Of a DNA stretch of 21,793 nt, positions 1-7,354 are shown one piece after another. The position numbers and the translations under genes are program-made. Origin of the DNA: JBPOJN01 sp052033505 (GTDB taxonomy: Bacteria; UBA10199; JACPAL01; GCA-016699445); the NCBI GenBank assembly GCA_052033505.1, contig JBPOJN010000058.1, positions 1 to 21,793 on the forward strand. The letters run 5' to 3'. Numbering within the stretch: the first letter of the stretch is position 1; the number at the start of each line of letters is the position of its first letter. The notes under the pieces are model-generated. The model did no database searches and was not told where the DNA came from. It saw only the letters and a program-made list of their open reading frames with translations.

Positions 1-231
1 GGTTCGACCTATGAGAAGAAAGCGAACGAATTCTTCTTCATCGTCTCCGAAAGCGGCGCGTCCAAGGTCGGGACTTGGCAGACGGAATCCGTAAACGTGA
101 TCGAAGACTACAAAAAAGTCTTCAAAGCAGATCCCACGAAAAAAACCGAAGGCTTCGCGATCTTGACCGACGGCAATGCGACGCACTCTCCCGCAGCCTG
201 CGACTACGACGACTTCGCGGTTTCAGAATAG
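1..231 (+). CDS. DUF3047-family protein, C-terminal fragment (5' end outside window)
   Basis: The first frame is open from the window edge to a TAG at 229-231 and encodes the last 76 residues of a protein. The pattern FFFIVSESG, then W-x-T-E, then VIEDYKKVF, then FAILTDGNAT, then YDDFAVSE matches the end of DUF3047 proteins as I remember the family: a beta-rich domain with a late YDD motif. The function of DUF3047 is not established; members are often exported proteins of delta-proteobacteria. The start, any signal peptide and the upstream context lie outside the window. The gene is convergent with the outer-membrane protein gene that ends at 261, only 29 bp away, and I see no strong hairpin in that gap. 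The reading frame is secure; the family name is likely but was recalled, not searched. Confidence 0.7.
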   Translation, partial: GSTYEKKANEFFFIVSESGASKVGTWQTESVNVIEDYKKVFKADPTKKTEGFAILTDGNATHSPAACDYDDFAVSE

Positions 232-260
232 AATTTTTCTCCGACATTATTTTCAATACT

Positions 261-902
261 TTAAAAATGAATCCCGGCGCAGCCCATCACTGAGATCTGA
301 TAATCCAATCCACCATCGAGGATGGGAACTCCGGAGCTATCGGTGTCGTCTTGAAGGAAAATAAAGTCGTTAGAAACATCCACACCCAGATAGAGGATTC
401 CACGGTTGACCTCAAGCCCGCCGCCCACACCGAAGCCATAGCCCCAGGCGCCGATGCTGTCCGTGCTGGTCGGGGCATTGACGAAGAGAGCGTGCGCGAT
501 ACCGCCCGCCTTGGCATAGGGCATAATTTTCCACCCCGCCTTTGCGGCTTGGGAGCCTGTTAAAAAACTATATTTGGCATTCAGGCGAGCGGTTAGTGCG
601 TGCTCACGGCCGGTGCCGCTGGGGGTATTCCCGGTGGAAGTAGAATAACTGAACTGCAACTCGGGCGCGATCCAGTCGGTAATATTATGCCCGTAGGTGA
701 AACCGAACGCGGGATCGATCGAACCGCCGAATGCGGTGTTGGCACGGATGTTCGTATCGTTGTCGAGATTCATGAAGCCGCCCATGAGGTAAAAATAAGA
801 ACCTGTGTGATTATCGGTAAAACCCGCCTGCGAAACGGCCGGCATGGAGAGCGTCAGACAGAACAACAAAACGACGATACCTTGAAGTAGAGCACGACGC
901 AT
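261..902 (-). CDS. Outer-membrane beta-barrel protein (OprF/OmpA-barrel or Ail-like)
   Basis: This 213-residue protein has a clear Sec signal peptide: MRR, then a hydrophobic run to about residue 24, with predicted cleavage near VSQA|GF. The mature part alternates short amphipathic beta strands rich in Gly, Tyr and Phe (GSYFYLMGGFMNL, FGFTYGHNI, LQFSYSTS, YGFGVGGGLEV). It ends in Phe, the usual signal for BAM-dependent insertion. The length fits an 8-stranded barrel of the OmpW/OprF-N/Ail size class. No ligand or enzymatic motif is visible, so the role (porin, adhesin or structural) is open. The start is well supported by an AGGGGG ribosome site about 6 nt upstream and a TATAAT box just before it. 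The gene is monocistronic, convergent with the DUF3047 gene and downstream of hrpB on the same strand. Confidence 0.75.
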   Translation of the reverse strand: MRRALLQGIVVLLFCLTLSMPAVSQAGFTDNHTGSYFYLMGGFMNLDNDTNIRANTAFGGSIDPAFGFTYGHNITDWIAPELQFSYSTSTGNTPSGTGREHALTARLNAKYSFLTGSQAAKAGWKIMPYAKAGGIAHALFVNAPTSTDSIGAWGYGFGVGGGLEVNRGILYLGVDVSNDFIFLQDDTDSSGVPILDGGLDYQISVMGCAGIHF

Positions 903-915
903 AAATCCCCCTTAG

Positions 916-945
916 ATTATAGAGAGACAACGGCGTTACGCTCAA
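916..945 (-). promoter_or_regulatory. Putative sigma70-type promoter of the outer-membrane protein gene
   Basis: Reading the minus strand, TTGAGC (945-940) is followed after 18 bp by a perfect TATAAT (921-916). The AGGGGG ribosome site and the ATG at 902 come directly afterwards. Transcription would start around 910-913 and leave a leader of only about 10 nt. The -35 element lies inside one arm of the inverted repeat at 936-959. This is seen by eye only; the -10 is convincing and the -35 matches 4 of 6 positions. Confidence 0.5.
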
Positions 946-959
946 AACATTGAGCGTAA
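936..959. repeat. Perfect 10-bp inverted repeat between hrpB and the outer-membrane gene
   Basis: TTACGCTCAA at 936-945 is the exact reverse complement of TTGAGCGTAA at 950-959, with a 4-nt loop. It starts about 17 nt after the hrpB stop codon, so it may be the 3' hairpin of the hrpB operon transcript, although no U-tract follows on either strand. Because one arm contains the -35 of the downstream gene, it could instead be a repressor site. Confidence 0.6.
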
Positions 960-976
960 TCTTCAAACCACTCTTT

Positions 977-3412
977 TTAAGTCAGCGGATCTTCCGGCCA
1001 TTTGTGTCTTGGGTATTTCCTCATCATTTCTTTTCGGACCTGAGGATAAGTATTCTTCCAAAAGCTTGTCAGATCTTTTGTGATTTGCACCGGGCGTTTG
1101 TTGGGTAAAAGAAGATGAAGGGCCAGAGGTAATCGCCCCTCCAGAATTTTGGGTCCTTCCTTCATCCCTAAAAAGTCCTGGAGGCGGGATGCCATCCACG
1201 GAGATTGGTTCCAAGTATAATGGATCGCGACGCGCCGGCCGCAGAGTATCAGCGTCTCCGGTACGAGACGGTGCAGCGCGGAAGCGATTTCATGAGGAAG
1301 GTTGTCTCGAAAACGATTTGCGAATTCCGCCGGCTTCAAATCACGGAGTGAAGTGAGGCCTCGGAGAGAACTTAAAAAAAGGGCACTCAAATCTTCCGCA
1401 TTCTCCTCTTTCCGGAACTCTTTTAAAATTTTGAGCCGCGCCAATAATGTCTCAACAGGCTCTGGATCCACCTGATGGCGGAGAGCTTCCAAGAGATCCG
1501 GAACCGACAAAGTTTCGGTAATGCCGAACGCCTCCTTGAGAAGGAGCTTCGTCGCACCCTCGCGGTCGCGAGGTTCGCTGCGGTCTTCGCTTAAGATCAA
1601 TTCCCCGTATTTCAAGCGCGAGATCTCGTAGACTTTTTTCAAGTCGCGATCCCAAAACAATATTTCTTCTTCTTGGAGAAGATCCCCGGATTTCACGTCC
1701 AGGAGCCAATCCGCGCGGATGGGGCACACCGTATGCACGTGGACCTGCATCCGCCCCTCTCCCTGACGGCCTCTTTCTTGGACGTCCAGCACCAGGAAAT
1801 GATCGTTGTCGCGGAAGACCTGCGGAAGCGACGGCGGCAACAGGGCCGAACCCGACACCGCGAACACGAGATCTTTCGATCTTTTCGCAGCAACGCGGTC
1901 GGGAAAGCCCGCGAGGAGGCATTTCGCGATTTCTTTGTTTCCGGAACTGGGATTTTTTTTGGAAGAAGGCGACACAACGAGACGGTCGCGAAGACGGCGC
2001 ACGTTAAAAGGCGGGGGTTGAGACAAGGCATCGAGGAGGTTGGTTTCGGCGATATCCCCTTCGCTGATCCAGCTGACCACGGTCGCCGCGCCTTCGGCGA
2101 TACCTTGCGCTTCTCCTTCCAACATCACGCGCGCGAGCCTCGGGTGCAGAGGAAATTCCGCCATGCGTCGCCCCAAAGCGGTGACGCCCCGATCATCAAT
2201 TGCACCGAGTCTTTTGAGAAGAATTTCGGCCGCAGACAGAGACGCTTCGGGAGGAGCGTCGAACCACGCAAAGTTTTCTTTGGTTATCCCTAGCGCCGCA
2301 ATCGTCAGAAAAGTTTCGGAGAGGTCCGATCGCGCGATCTCGGGGACGTCATACTCAGGACGGCCCCGAAAATCGGATTCGGCGTAGAGGCGTAGGCAGT
2401 GCCCCGGCGCCGTACGCCCCGCGCGGCCCGCGCGTTGGATCGCGGAGGCCTTACTGATCGGTCGCGTCACGAGCCGCGGAATGCCGCTCCACCAAGAAAA
2501 ACTCGCGCGGCGGTGCAAGCCTCCGTCGATGACCGTAGTGACGCCGTCGATCGTGAGCGACGTCTCGGCGACGTTGGTCGCGAGAATGACTTTGGGCTTA
2601 GGTGCGGGACGGAAAACTTGAGATTGTTCTTCGGGAGAAAGATCCGCGTACAACGGAAGGATTTTGACTTCATCACGGAAAGCCCCGCGCAGCGCCTCTT
2701 CGCAACGCCGGATGTCGCCCACGCCGGGCAAGAACACCAGCATATCTCCACGCCGTGACGCCAACGAAGACGCGACCGCCGACCGGACTCCATCCTCCAG
2801 ACGTTCGCGCGCTCCCAGGGGCGCGTAAGACACAGTGACCGGATAAGGCTTAGCGTCGATCTTCAGCGAAGGCGCGTTCTCTAAAAAACGCGAAAGAGCC
2901 GCGGCCGACAGGGTCGCGGACATGACGATGATTTTGAGATCCGGCCGGGAGCCGGCGCGCAGCCACTGAAGATAACCCAAGGCCACGTCGGTCTGGAGGT
3001 GGCGTTCGTGAAACTCGTCTAAAATAACCGCCGCGACGCGCGGCAGCTGCGGCTCCGTCAACACTAGACGCAGAAACATGCCCTCGGTCAAAAATTTCAA
3101 ACGCGTCTTAGGACCTGTCTTTTTCTCAAACCGAAAATGATAACCGACCGTCTCTCCGGCGGCTTCGCCCCGTTCTTCGGCTACGCGAAAGGCGGCCGCA
3201 CGCGCTGCAATCCGGCGTGGCACGAGGACCCAGATTTCCTTTCCGGAGGTCCAAGGTTCGTCCAAAAGCGCCGCCGGCACGCGCGTCGTTTTTCCTGAAC
3301 CCGGGGACGCTTCCAAGATCAAGGCGGAGTGCTCGCGTAACGTTTCGCGGATAAGCGGAATTTTTTCGTCGATGGGGAGGGACAGCAACGGCGTCGGCGA
3401 ACGGAGCGTCAT
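977..3412 (-). CDS. hrpB: HrpB-type DEAH-box ATP-dependent RNA helicase
   Basis: The 811-residue length almost equals that of E. coli HrpB (809). Superfamily 2 motifs are in order: Walker A GSGKTT (38-43), DEFH box (132-135, the HrpB variant of DEAH), SATL (165-168), ATNVAETS (279-286) and QRAGRAGR (326-333). The C-terminal HrpB domain is present, ending in a tryptophan-rich segment where a YTWNQSPW-like stretch precedes GRLPLALHLL and HKWPEDP. HrpB is a poorly understood bacterial helicase thought to act on RNA; loss is tolerated in E. coli. The start codon has no good Shine-Dalgarno in front, and the gene begins 9 nt after the lipoprotein stop, so translation is probably coupled. It is the last gene of the PBP1b operon. 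E. coli also carries hrpB next to mrcB, so the association is old. Confidence 0.93.
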   Translation of the reverse strand: MTLRSPTPLLSLPIDEKIPLIRETLREHSALILEASPGSGKTTRVPAALLDEPWTSGKEIWVLVPRRIAARAAAFRVAEERGEAAGETVGYHFRFEKKTGPKTRLKFLTEGMFLRLVLTEPQLPRVAAVILDEFHERHLQTDVALGYLQWLRAGSRPDLKIIVMSATLSAAALSRFLENAPSLKIDAKPYPVTVSYAPLGARERLEDGVRSAVASSLASRRGDMLVFLPGVGDIRRCEEALRGAFRDEVKILPLYADLSPEEQSQVFRPAPKPKVILATNVAETSLTIDGVTTVIDGGLHRRASFSWWSGIPRLVTRPISKASAIQRAGRAGRTAPGHCLRLYAESDFRGRPEYDVPEIARSDLSETFLTIAALGITKENFAWFDAPPEASLSAAEILLKRLGAIDDRGVTALGRRMAEFPLHPRLARVMLEGEAQGIAEGAATVVSWISEGDIAETNLLDALSQPPPFNVRRLRDRLVVSPSSKKNPSSGNKEIAKCLLAGFPDRVAAKRSKDLVFAVSGSALLPPSLPQVFRDNDHFLVLDVQERGRQGEGRMQVHVHTVCPIRADWLLDVKSGDLLQEEEILFWDRDLKKVYEISRLKYGELILSEDRSEPRDREGATKLLLKEAFGITETLSVPDLLEALRHQVDPEPVETLLARLKILKEFRKEENAEDLSALFLSSLRGLTSLRDLKPAEFANRFRDNLPHEIASALHRLVPETLILCGRRVAIHYTWNQSPWMASRLQDFLGMKEGPKILEGRLPLALHLLLPNKRPVQITKDLTSFWKNTYPQVRKEMMRKYPRHKWPEDPLT

Positions 3413-3421
3413 GGAGGGAGT

Positions 3422-3865
3422 CTAACGGCCGGGAGCGCGTTGACGGTAGTCCTGCTCCAAGTCGTTTAACCGAGCGGTCCATTCCGCGTTTGCGTCCAGC
3501 AAGGTACGCGCCTTCGCGATCAGACCTTCCACGTCGCCGTATTCGCCGCTCTTCAAATGCGACGAGGCGAGATGGAAATACCCAGCGCCATTAGTCGGAT
3601 CGACCGTCACCGCTTCCTGAAAAAAATCCGCCGAGCGGCCGTAAAGCCCGCGCGATTCCAAACGCACGCCTTCGTCGATCAAGGCATCGGACGCCTGCCT
3701 CTCGGGCGTCACGAGATCTCCCTCTTCTGGAGCTACCTCGGGCAACATCTCCGGCGGTCGTGATTCGGCAGTGGATTCTATTTTTTTAGGGACCTTAGGC
3801 TCCTGCTTCGGGGCGCAGGAAACGACGGCGAAGCTTAAGAGAAATCCTAAAAAATATTTTTTCAT
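3422..3865 (-). CDS. TPR lipoprotein between PBP1b and hrpB, candidate LpoP-like PBP activator
   Basis: The product has 147 residues. The N-terminus is a lipoprotein signal with lipobox AVVSC (Cys17). A Pro/Glu/Lys-rich linker runs to about residue 55, followed by two to three TPR-like helical hairpins (about 60-140; for example GRSADFFQEAVTVDP and AGYFHLASSHLKSGEY). It starts 3 nt after the PBP1b stop, and its GGGAG ribosome site lies inside the last PBP1b codons, so the two are translationally coupled. In Pseudomonas aeruginosa the TPR lipoprotein LpoP is encoded beside PBP1b and stimulates it from the outer membrane. Position, architecture and size here match that arrangement, but LpoP function is an inference. 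The protein could instead be a general TPR scaffold. Confidence 0.8.
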   Translation of the reverse strand: MKKYFLGFLLSFAVVSCAPKQEPKVPKKIESTAESRPPEMLPEVAPEEGDLVTPERQASDALIDEGVRLESRGLYGRSADFFQEAVTVDPTNGAGYFHLASSHLKSGEYGDVEGLIAKARTLLDANAEWTARLNDLEQDYRQRAPGR

Positions 3866-3868
3866 GCG

Positions 3869-6136
3869 TCACTCCCGGCACGATTCCTGGGGAACCGCAT
3901 CCTTTAAAAAAGCCTCTTCGATCGGCTCTTCCTCACAATGTTTGTCGTAAATCTTACCCGACTTGGTCGTTTTGACGAGCACAATGTTCTCGGTCGCCGT
4001 GAAATCCGACCGCGACGCGCCCGGGGGATTCACGCGTTTCATGAAGTCCACCCAGATCGGCAGAGCACCAGAGGCGCCCGAGAGGCCCGTCGTCGTCCCG
4101 TCGTCATAACCCACCCACGCAAGCGCGAGCAGGTCGGGCGTGTACCCCACGAACCAACTGTCCTTATAATCCGACGTCGTCCCCGTCTTACCCGCGGCGA
4201 GTCCCAAAAACCCCATTTTTCGCGCGCCGCCGGCGGTCCCGCGCTCGAAGACGCCTTCGAGTCCCTTGCTGGTCAGGTAAGCAATCTCGGGGGAGATGAC
4301 CTTCGTCATTTTATAACCTTTTTTCTCCAAGACAATTCCGTCGCGCGTCACCACGCTCAAAATAGCGATCGGCTCGGTCCGCATGCCTTGATTCGGAAAC
4401 ATCGTGTAGGCACGGATGAGCTCTAGCGGCGTGACTTCAAAAGCTCCAAGGGCGAGCGAGGGATAAGGCTTCAAAGGGCTGTCTATGCCCGCATCGTGCG
4501 CGAGCTTGGCCACATTCTCCAATCCCACGTCGATAGCGAGTTTGACGGCCGCGATGTTATAACTCTGCTCTAAGGCTTCGCGAAGCGTCACCGGACCATG
4601 CTCCTGCTTGTCGTAATTCTCCGGCGTCCAATTCTTGCCCGAAACCTTGACCGAAAATTTTTCGTCTTCGATCGTGGACGCCCACGTCCAGGGTTTCTCC
4701 CGTTCCTCTTCGCCGGTCTGAAGCGCCGCCGCGTACACGAAAGGCTTGAATGCCGAACCCGGCTGCCGGTGTGCGTCGCGTACGCGGTTAAATTGACTCT
4801 CGTCGAAACTCCGTCCACCCACGAAGGCGCGGATCGCACCCGTCTGCGGTTGCACGGCGAGCAACACAGCTTCCAGCGATTTACCCTTCTCGAGATTTTT
4901 CTTAAGCTGCGGCCGGCCCTTTTCGAGATTGTCCAAGTGGGTAGATACGGCCTTTTCGGCGATGTTCTGCGCCTCCAAGTCCAGGGTCGTGAAGATGCGC
5001 AAGCCTTCCGAAGTTAAGACTTCCTCCGGATAATTTTCCTTCAACTCCCACTGGATGAAATCCACCAGAAACGGAGCCCCGAAGATTTTAGGATTCAGCG
5101 GCGGCAGCACGACTTTTTGCGCGACGGCTTCGCGGTAGTCTTCCTCCGAAATCTTTTTCTGATCGCGCATCATCCTTAGGACCAGGTTCCGGCGGTCGAC
5201 GGATTTCTTCATGTTGCGGAACGGGGAATAAGCCCCTGGAAATTGGATGATGCCGGCCAGCATCGCCGATTCCGCGACGTCCAGGTCGGAGACACCCTTG
5301 CCGAAGTAATGCCGCGAGGCTTCCTCGACGCCGGTGATCGACACCGGTCCGCGTTGGCCGAAGTAAATTTCGTTTAAATACGCCTCGAGGATTTCGTCTT
5401 TCGAATAATGAAGCTCCAACAGGAACGACATCATCATCTCGTTTAATTTCCGCGACAGCGTCTTTTCGGGGGTCAGGAAAAAATTCTTCACGAGCTGCTG
5501 GGTGAGCGTACTGCCGCCCTGGCGGGCGCCCAAGTGCAACGTATCGACGACGATCGCCCTCATCACCGCGATCGGATCGACGCCGTGATGCCGGTAATAG
5601 CGCTCGTCCTCGACCGCGACGACCGCGTCGACCAGCGACTCGGGGATCTGCTCGATCGCGACGACGGTACGGTCTTCCATCTTTTCGTCGAAGATCGAAG
5701 CTATCAGCTCGGGTTCGAGCCGTACCGTTTTCAACGTCTCACCCGAATCCAAGCGCTGTAAGAAACTGATTTTTCCGTCGGCAAACGTGACTTTCAGCGG
5801 GAATCCGCCGAAATCTTCGGAAGGATAGGAAAAATTCCTCAAAAAAACCGCAAGCCCGCCCGCACTCTCGGCGTATTCCCCGAAAGATGCAACCGGCCCT
5901 TTTATTTTTTTATAGGTCCGATGATCGAGCTTCCGCGCCAGTTCCGCCGCATTCATGGCGAGACCCGGGTACAAGGTCTCCGGCGCGGCATACACGCGCG
6001 AGGGTAAATTCCACCGGTGCGCTTCGAATTTTTGCCGGATCTGCCGGTCGAGCCTCAAGAGATGTAGCCCCAAGAGGACGAGACAAACGACCAATCCGAT
6101 CCCCAGCCAAGTGATTCCTCTTTTTTTACCGGCCAC
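3869..6136 (-). CDS. mrcB: Bifunctional penicillin-binding protein 1b (glycosyltransferase/transpeptidase)
   Basis: The 755-residue protein polymerises lipid II into glycan strands and cross-links them in the periplasm. It starts at GTG with a short basic cytoplasmic tail and one membrane helix (about 9-28). A UB2H-like domain (about 45-125, starting RVYAAPETLYPG) marks the PBP1b class. The GT51 domain has the catalytic Glu in VEDERYYRHHG (E176), then GGSTLTQQLVKN (208-218) and EAYLNEIYFGQ. The transpeptidase has SAFK (S461), SYN (525-527) and KTGTT (650-654), so all active-site motifs are intact. It is the first gene of the operon leading into the TPR lipoprotein and hrpB. UB2H is where LpoB docks in E. 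coli, which fits a lipoprotein partner next door. The GTG is chosen because it directly precedes the basic tail; a weak GAG-type ribosome site is present. Confidence 0.95.
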   Translation of the reverse strand: MAGKKRGITWLGIGLVVCLVLLGLHLLRLDRQIRQKFEAHRWNLPSRVYAAPETLYPGLAMNAAELARKLDHRTYKKIKGPVASFGEYAESAGGLAVFLRNFSYPSEDFGGFPLKVTFADGKISFLQRLDSGETLKTVRLEPELIASIFDEKMEDRTVVAIEQIPESLVDAVVAVEDERYYRHHGVDPIAVMRAIVVDTLHLGARQGGSTLTQQLVKNFFLTPEKTLSRKLNEMMMSFLLELHYSKDEILEAYLNEIYFGQRGPVSITGVEEASRHYFGKGVSDLDVAESAMLAGIIQFPGAYSPFRNMKKSVDRRNLVLRMMRDQKKISEEDYREAVAQKVVLPPLNPKIFGAPFLVDFIQWELKENYPEEVLTSEGLRIFTTLDLEAQNIAEKAVSTHLDNLEKGRPQLKKNLEKGKSLEAVLLAVQPQTGAIRAFVGGRSFDESQFNRVRDAHRQPGSAFKPFVYAAALQTGEEEREKPWTWASTIEDEKFSVKVSGKNWTPENYDKQEHGPVTLREALEQSYNIAAVKLAIDVGLENVAKLAHDAGIDSPLKPYPSLALGAFEVTPLELIRAYTMFPNQGMRTEPIAILSVVTRDGIVLEKKGYKMTKVISPEIAYLTSKGLEGVFERGTAGGARKMGFLGLAAGKTGTTSDYKDSWFVGYTPDLLALAWVGYDDGTTTGLSGASGALPIWVDFMKRVNPPGASRSDFTATENIVLVKTTKSGKIYDKHCEEEPIEEAFLKDAVPQESCRE

Positions 6137-6193
6137 CCGTCACTCTTTCGTCATCTCGGATCATTTCTCAATAAAAATGACCTGGAAAATGAC

Positions 6194-6222
6194 TTGAGTC
6201 GAAGCCCGGAGGAAGCTAAAGG
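6194..6222 (+). promoter_or_regulatory. Weak candidate promoter of tRNA-Ser and slyD
   Basis: TTGAGT (6194-6199) and TAAAGG (6217-6222) are 17 bp apart and would start transcription about 12 nt before the tRNA. The -35 matches consensus at 4 positions and the -10 at only 3, so this is a suggestion based mainly on position. Confidence 0.3.
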
Positions 6223-6240
6223 CATCCCGCACTGAAGGTG

Positions 6241-6329
6241 GGAGGGGTGCGCGAGTGGCTTAAGCGGGCAGTTTGCTAAACTGCTGTACGGATCAAACCG
6301 TACCGAGGGTTCGAATCCCTCCTCCTCCG
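6241..6329 (+). tRNA. tRNA-Ser, anticodon GCU
   Basis: A complete class II tRNA can be folded. The acceptor stem GGAGGGG pairs with CTCCTCC (6322-6328) with one G-U pair. The discriminator is G6329, as usual for serine tRNAs. The anticodon stem GCAGT/ACTGC encloses loop TTGCTAA with anticodon GCT at 6275-6277. A long variable arm (GTACGG paired with CCGTAC) is present, and the T arm GAGGG/CCCTC encloses TTCGAAT. The 3' CCA is not encoded (the sequence continues CAA), so it must be added by the CCA-adding enzyme. It reads AGC and AGU codons. It lies 31 nt upstream of slyD on the same strand, so the two may share a transcript. Confidence 0.97.
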
Positions 6330-6360
6330 CAAAAAAATTAATGATCGGAAAGGAATTTTT

Positions 6361-6831
6361 ATGAATCCACGCGTCGTTTCGTTTCACTATACCCTGACCG
6401 ACGATGCCGGCCAGGTCATCGACTCTTCCGCCGGGCACGATCCGATGATGTATATGGAAGGCGCGGGCCAAATCATTCCCGGTCTCGAAAAAGAGCTGAA
6501 AAGCTTGAATCCGAAGGATAAAAAGAAGATCCACGTCATCGCCGCCGAAGCCTACGGAAATAGGGACGAACGTTTCGTGTTGAATGTCCCTCTCGACCGC
6601 CTACCTACGAAGGACCTCCAGGTCGGCATGCAATTCAAGATCGACCAAGACCCGAACAGCCCTCCGTTCACCGTGGTGCAAATCACCCCCACGGAAGCGA
6701 TTCTGGACGCCAATCATCCCTTGGCCGGCGTGGATTTGAATTTTGACGTGGAAATCATCTCGATCCGCGAAGCGACCGCCGAAGAGCAGCAGCACGGCCA
6801 CGCGCACGGCGGCGACGGGCATCATCACTAA
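6361..6831 (+). CDS. slyD: SlyD-like FKBP-type peptidyl-prolyl isomerase
   Basis: The product has 156 residues. The FKBP half-domain begins VVSFHYTLTDDAGQVIDSS and continues with PMMYMEGAGQIIPGLEKEL, the usual SlyD/FkpA-like start. The insert-in-flap chaperone segment occupies about residues 65-120 (AYGNRDERF to VQITPTEAILDANHPLAG), and the FKBP fold closes with LNFDVEIISI. A short histidine-rich tail (residues 145-156, alternating His/Gly) could bind nickel, as SlyD tails do; it is shorter than in E. coli SlyD (196 aa) and has no Cys. There is no signal peptide, so it is cytoplasmic. An AAAGGAA ribosome site lies 6-7 nt before the ATG. Its stop is 4 bp from the end of the convergent brnA. 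Confidence 0.92.
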   Translation: MNPRVVSFHYTLTDDAGQVIDSSAGHDPMMYMEGAGQIIPGLEKELKSLNPKDKKKIHVIAAEAYGNRDERFVLNVPLDRLPTKDLQVGMQFKIDQDPNSPPFTVVQITPTEAILDANHPLAGVDLNFDVEIISIREATAEEQQHGHAHGGDGHHH

Positions 6832-6835
6832 AATT

Positions 6836-7087
6836 TTAGGCCGCTTCTTCTTTCAACCGTTCATGAATCCAGATTTTTAAAAGCGGTTGCCGGGAAACGC
6901 CGATCTTGTCGGCAATCCGATCGATTTGCTCCACAATGGATTCCGGCAAATCTAAATTGATTTTTTGCATGCGAGGTTCTCGAACGACTCCCTTCTCGCC
7001 AAACTCCTGCGAGAGATCAGCCGACTCGAGATTTTTATCCATATCCGCCGCCGTCTTATATTTTTTCCCGGAAGATTCTTTCTTCAT
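6836..7087 (-). CDS. brnA: BrnA-type antitoxin (ribbon-helix-helix)
   Basis: The product has 83 residues. The C-terminal half (about 40-80) reads KINLDLPESIVEQIDRIADK followed by IGVSRQPLLKIWIHERL, a typical CopG/BrnA ribbon-helix-helix DNA-binding and dimerisation domain. The N-terminal half is charged and probably the toxin-neutralising part. The ATG overlaps the end of the toxin gene by 32 nt and is preceded by a strong AGGAGG site about 10 nt upstream inside the toxin gene, which supports this start over the later Met16. The toxin-before-antitoxin order is that of brnTA operons. The protein is expected to repress its own promoter, probably through the phased repeats at 7326-7354. Type II family assignment is by motif recall. 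Confidence 0.87.
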   Translation of the reverse strand: MKKESSGKKYKTAADMDKNLESADLSQEFGEKGVVREPRMQKINLDLPESIVEQIDRIADKIGVSRQPLLKIWIHERLKEEAA

Positions 7088-7328
7088 TGGCTCTGGCCCT
7101 CCTGACCGAAATCAGTCTGATTTTTTCTTTCCTCTTGGTCCAAACGGCTAGGTAGAGTTTGCCTTCGATCCATCCGATCGTCGCACTTCGACTTTCGCCG
7201 TCTTCGGATCTCGCGATGTCCTCCACCTCAAGATGAACCGAATCCCAGATCGCCGCCGCCTTCTCAAAAGAAAGGCCGTGTTTGATCCGATTAGCCTGAT
7301 CCTTTGCCGTATCCCACTCAAATTCCAT
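7056..7328 (-). CDS. brnT: BrnT-type ribonuclease toxin
   Basis: The product has 90 residues, the normal BrnT length. It begins FEWDTAKDQANRIKHGLSFE, the family signature, and continues with IGWIEGKLYLAVWTKRKEKI and the closing ISVRRARANEERIF. BrnT proteins are RelE-fold ribosome-independent RNases whose activity relies on basic residues and a His near the N-terminus; KHGLSFE and the RRAR patch are both retained, so the toxin looks intact. There is almost no leader: the ATG follows a TATAAT box by about 15 nt and no Shine-Dalgarno is visible, which would give low toxin translation compared with brnA. The pair stands alone between slyD and a gene-poor stretch. Confidence 0.87.
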   Translation of the reverse strand: MEFEWDTAKDQANRIKHGLSFEKAAAIWDSVHLEVEDIARSEDGESRSATIGWIEGKLYLAVWTKRKEKIRLISVRRARANEERIFREKI

Positions 7329-7354
7329 ACTTAATTTATACTTATTATATACTT
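7326..7354 (-). promoter_or_regulatory. brnTA promoter with three 11-bp-phased operator repeats
   Basis: On the minus strand AAGTATA occurs at 7354-7348 and 7343-7337, and AAGTATG at 7332-7326. The three copies start exactly 11 bp apart, about one helical turn. TATAAT (7349-7344) sits between the first two copies, and the third copy includes the brnT start codon. Ribbon-helix-helix antitoxins bind such short repeats in cooperative arrays, so this is the likely BrnA operator. No good -35 is visible. Confidence 0.6.
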
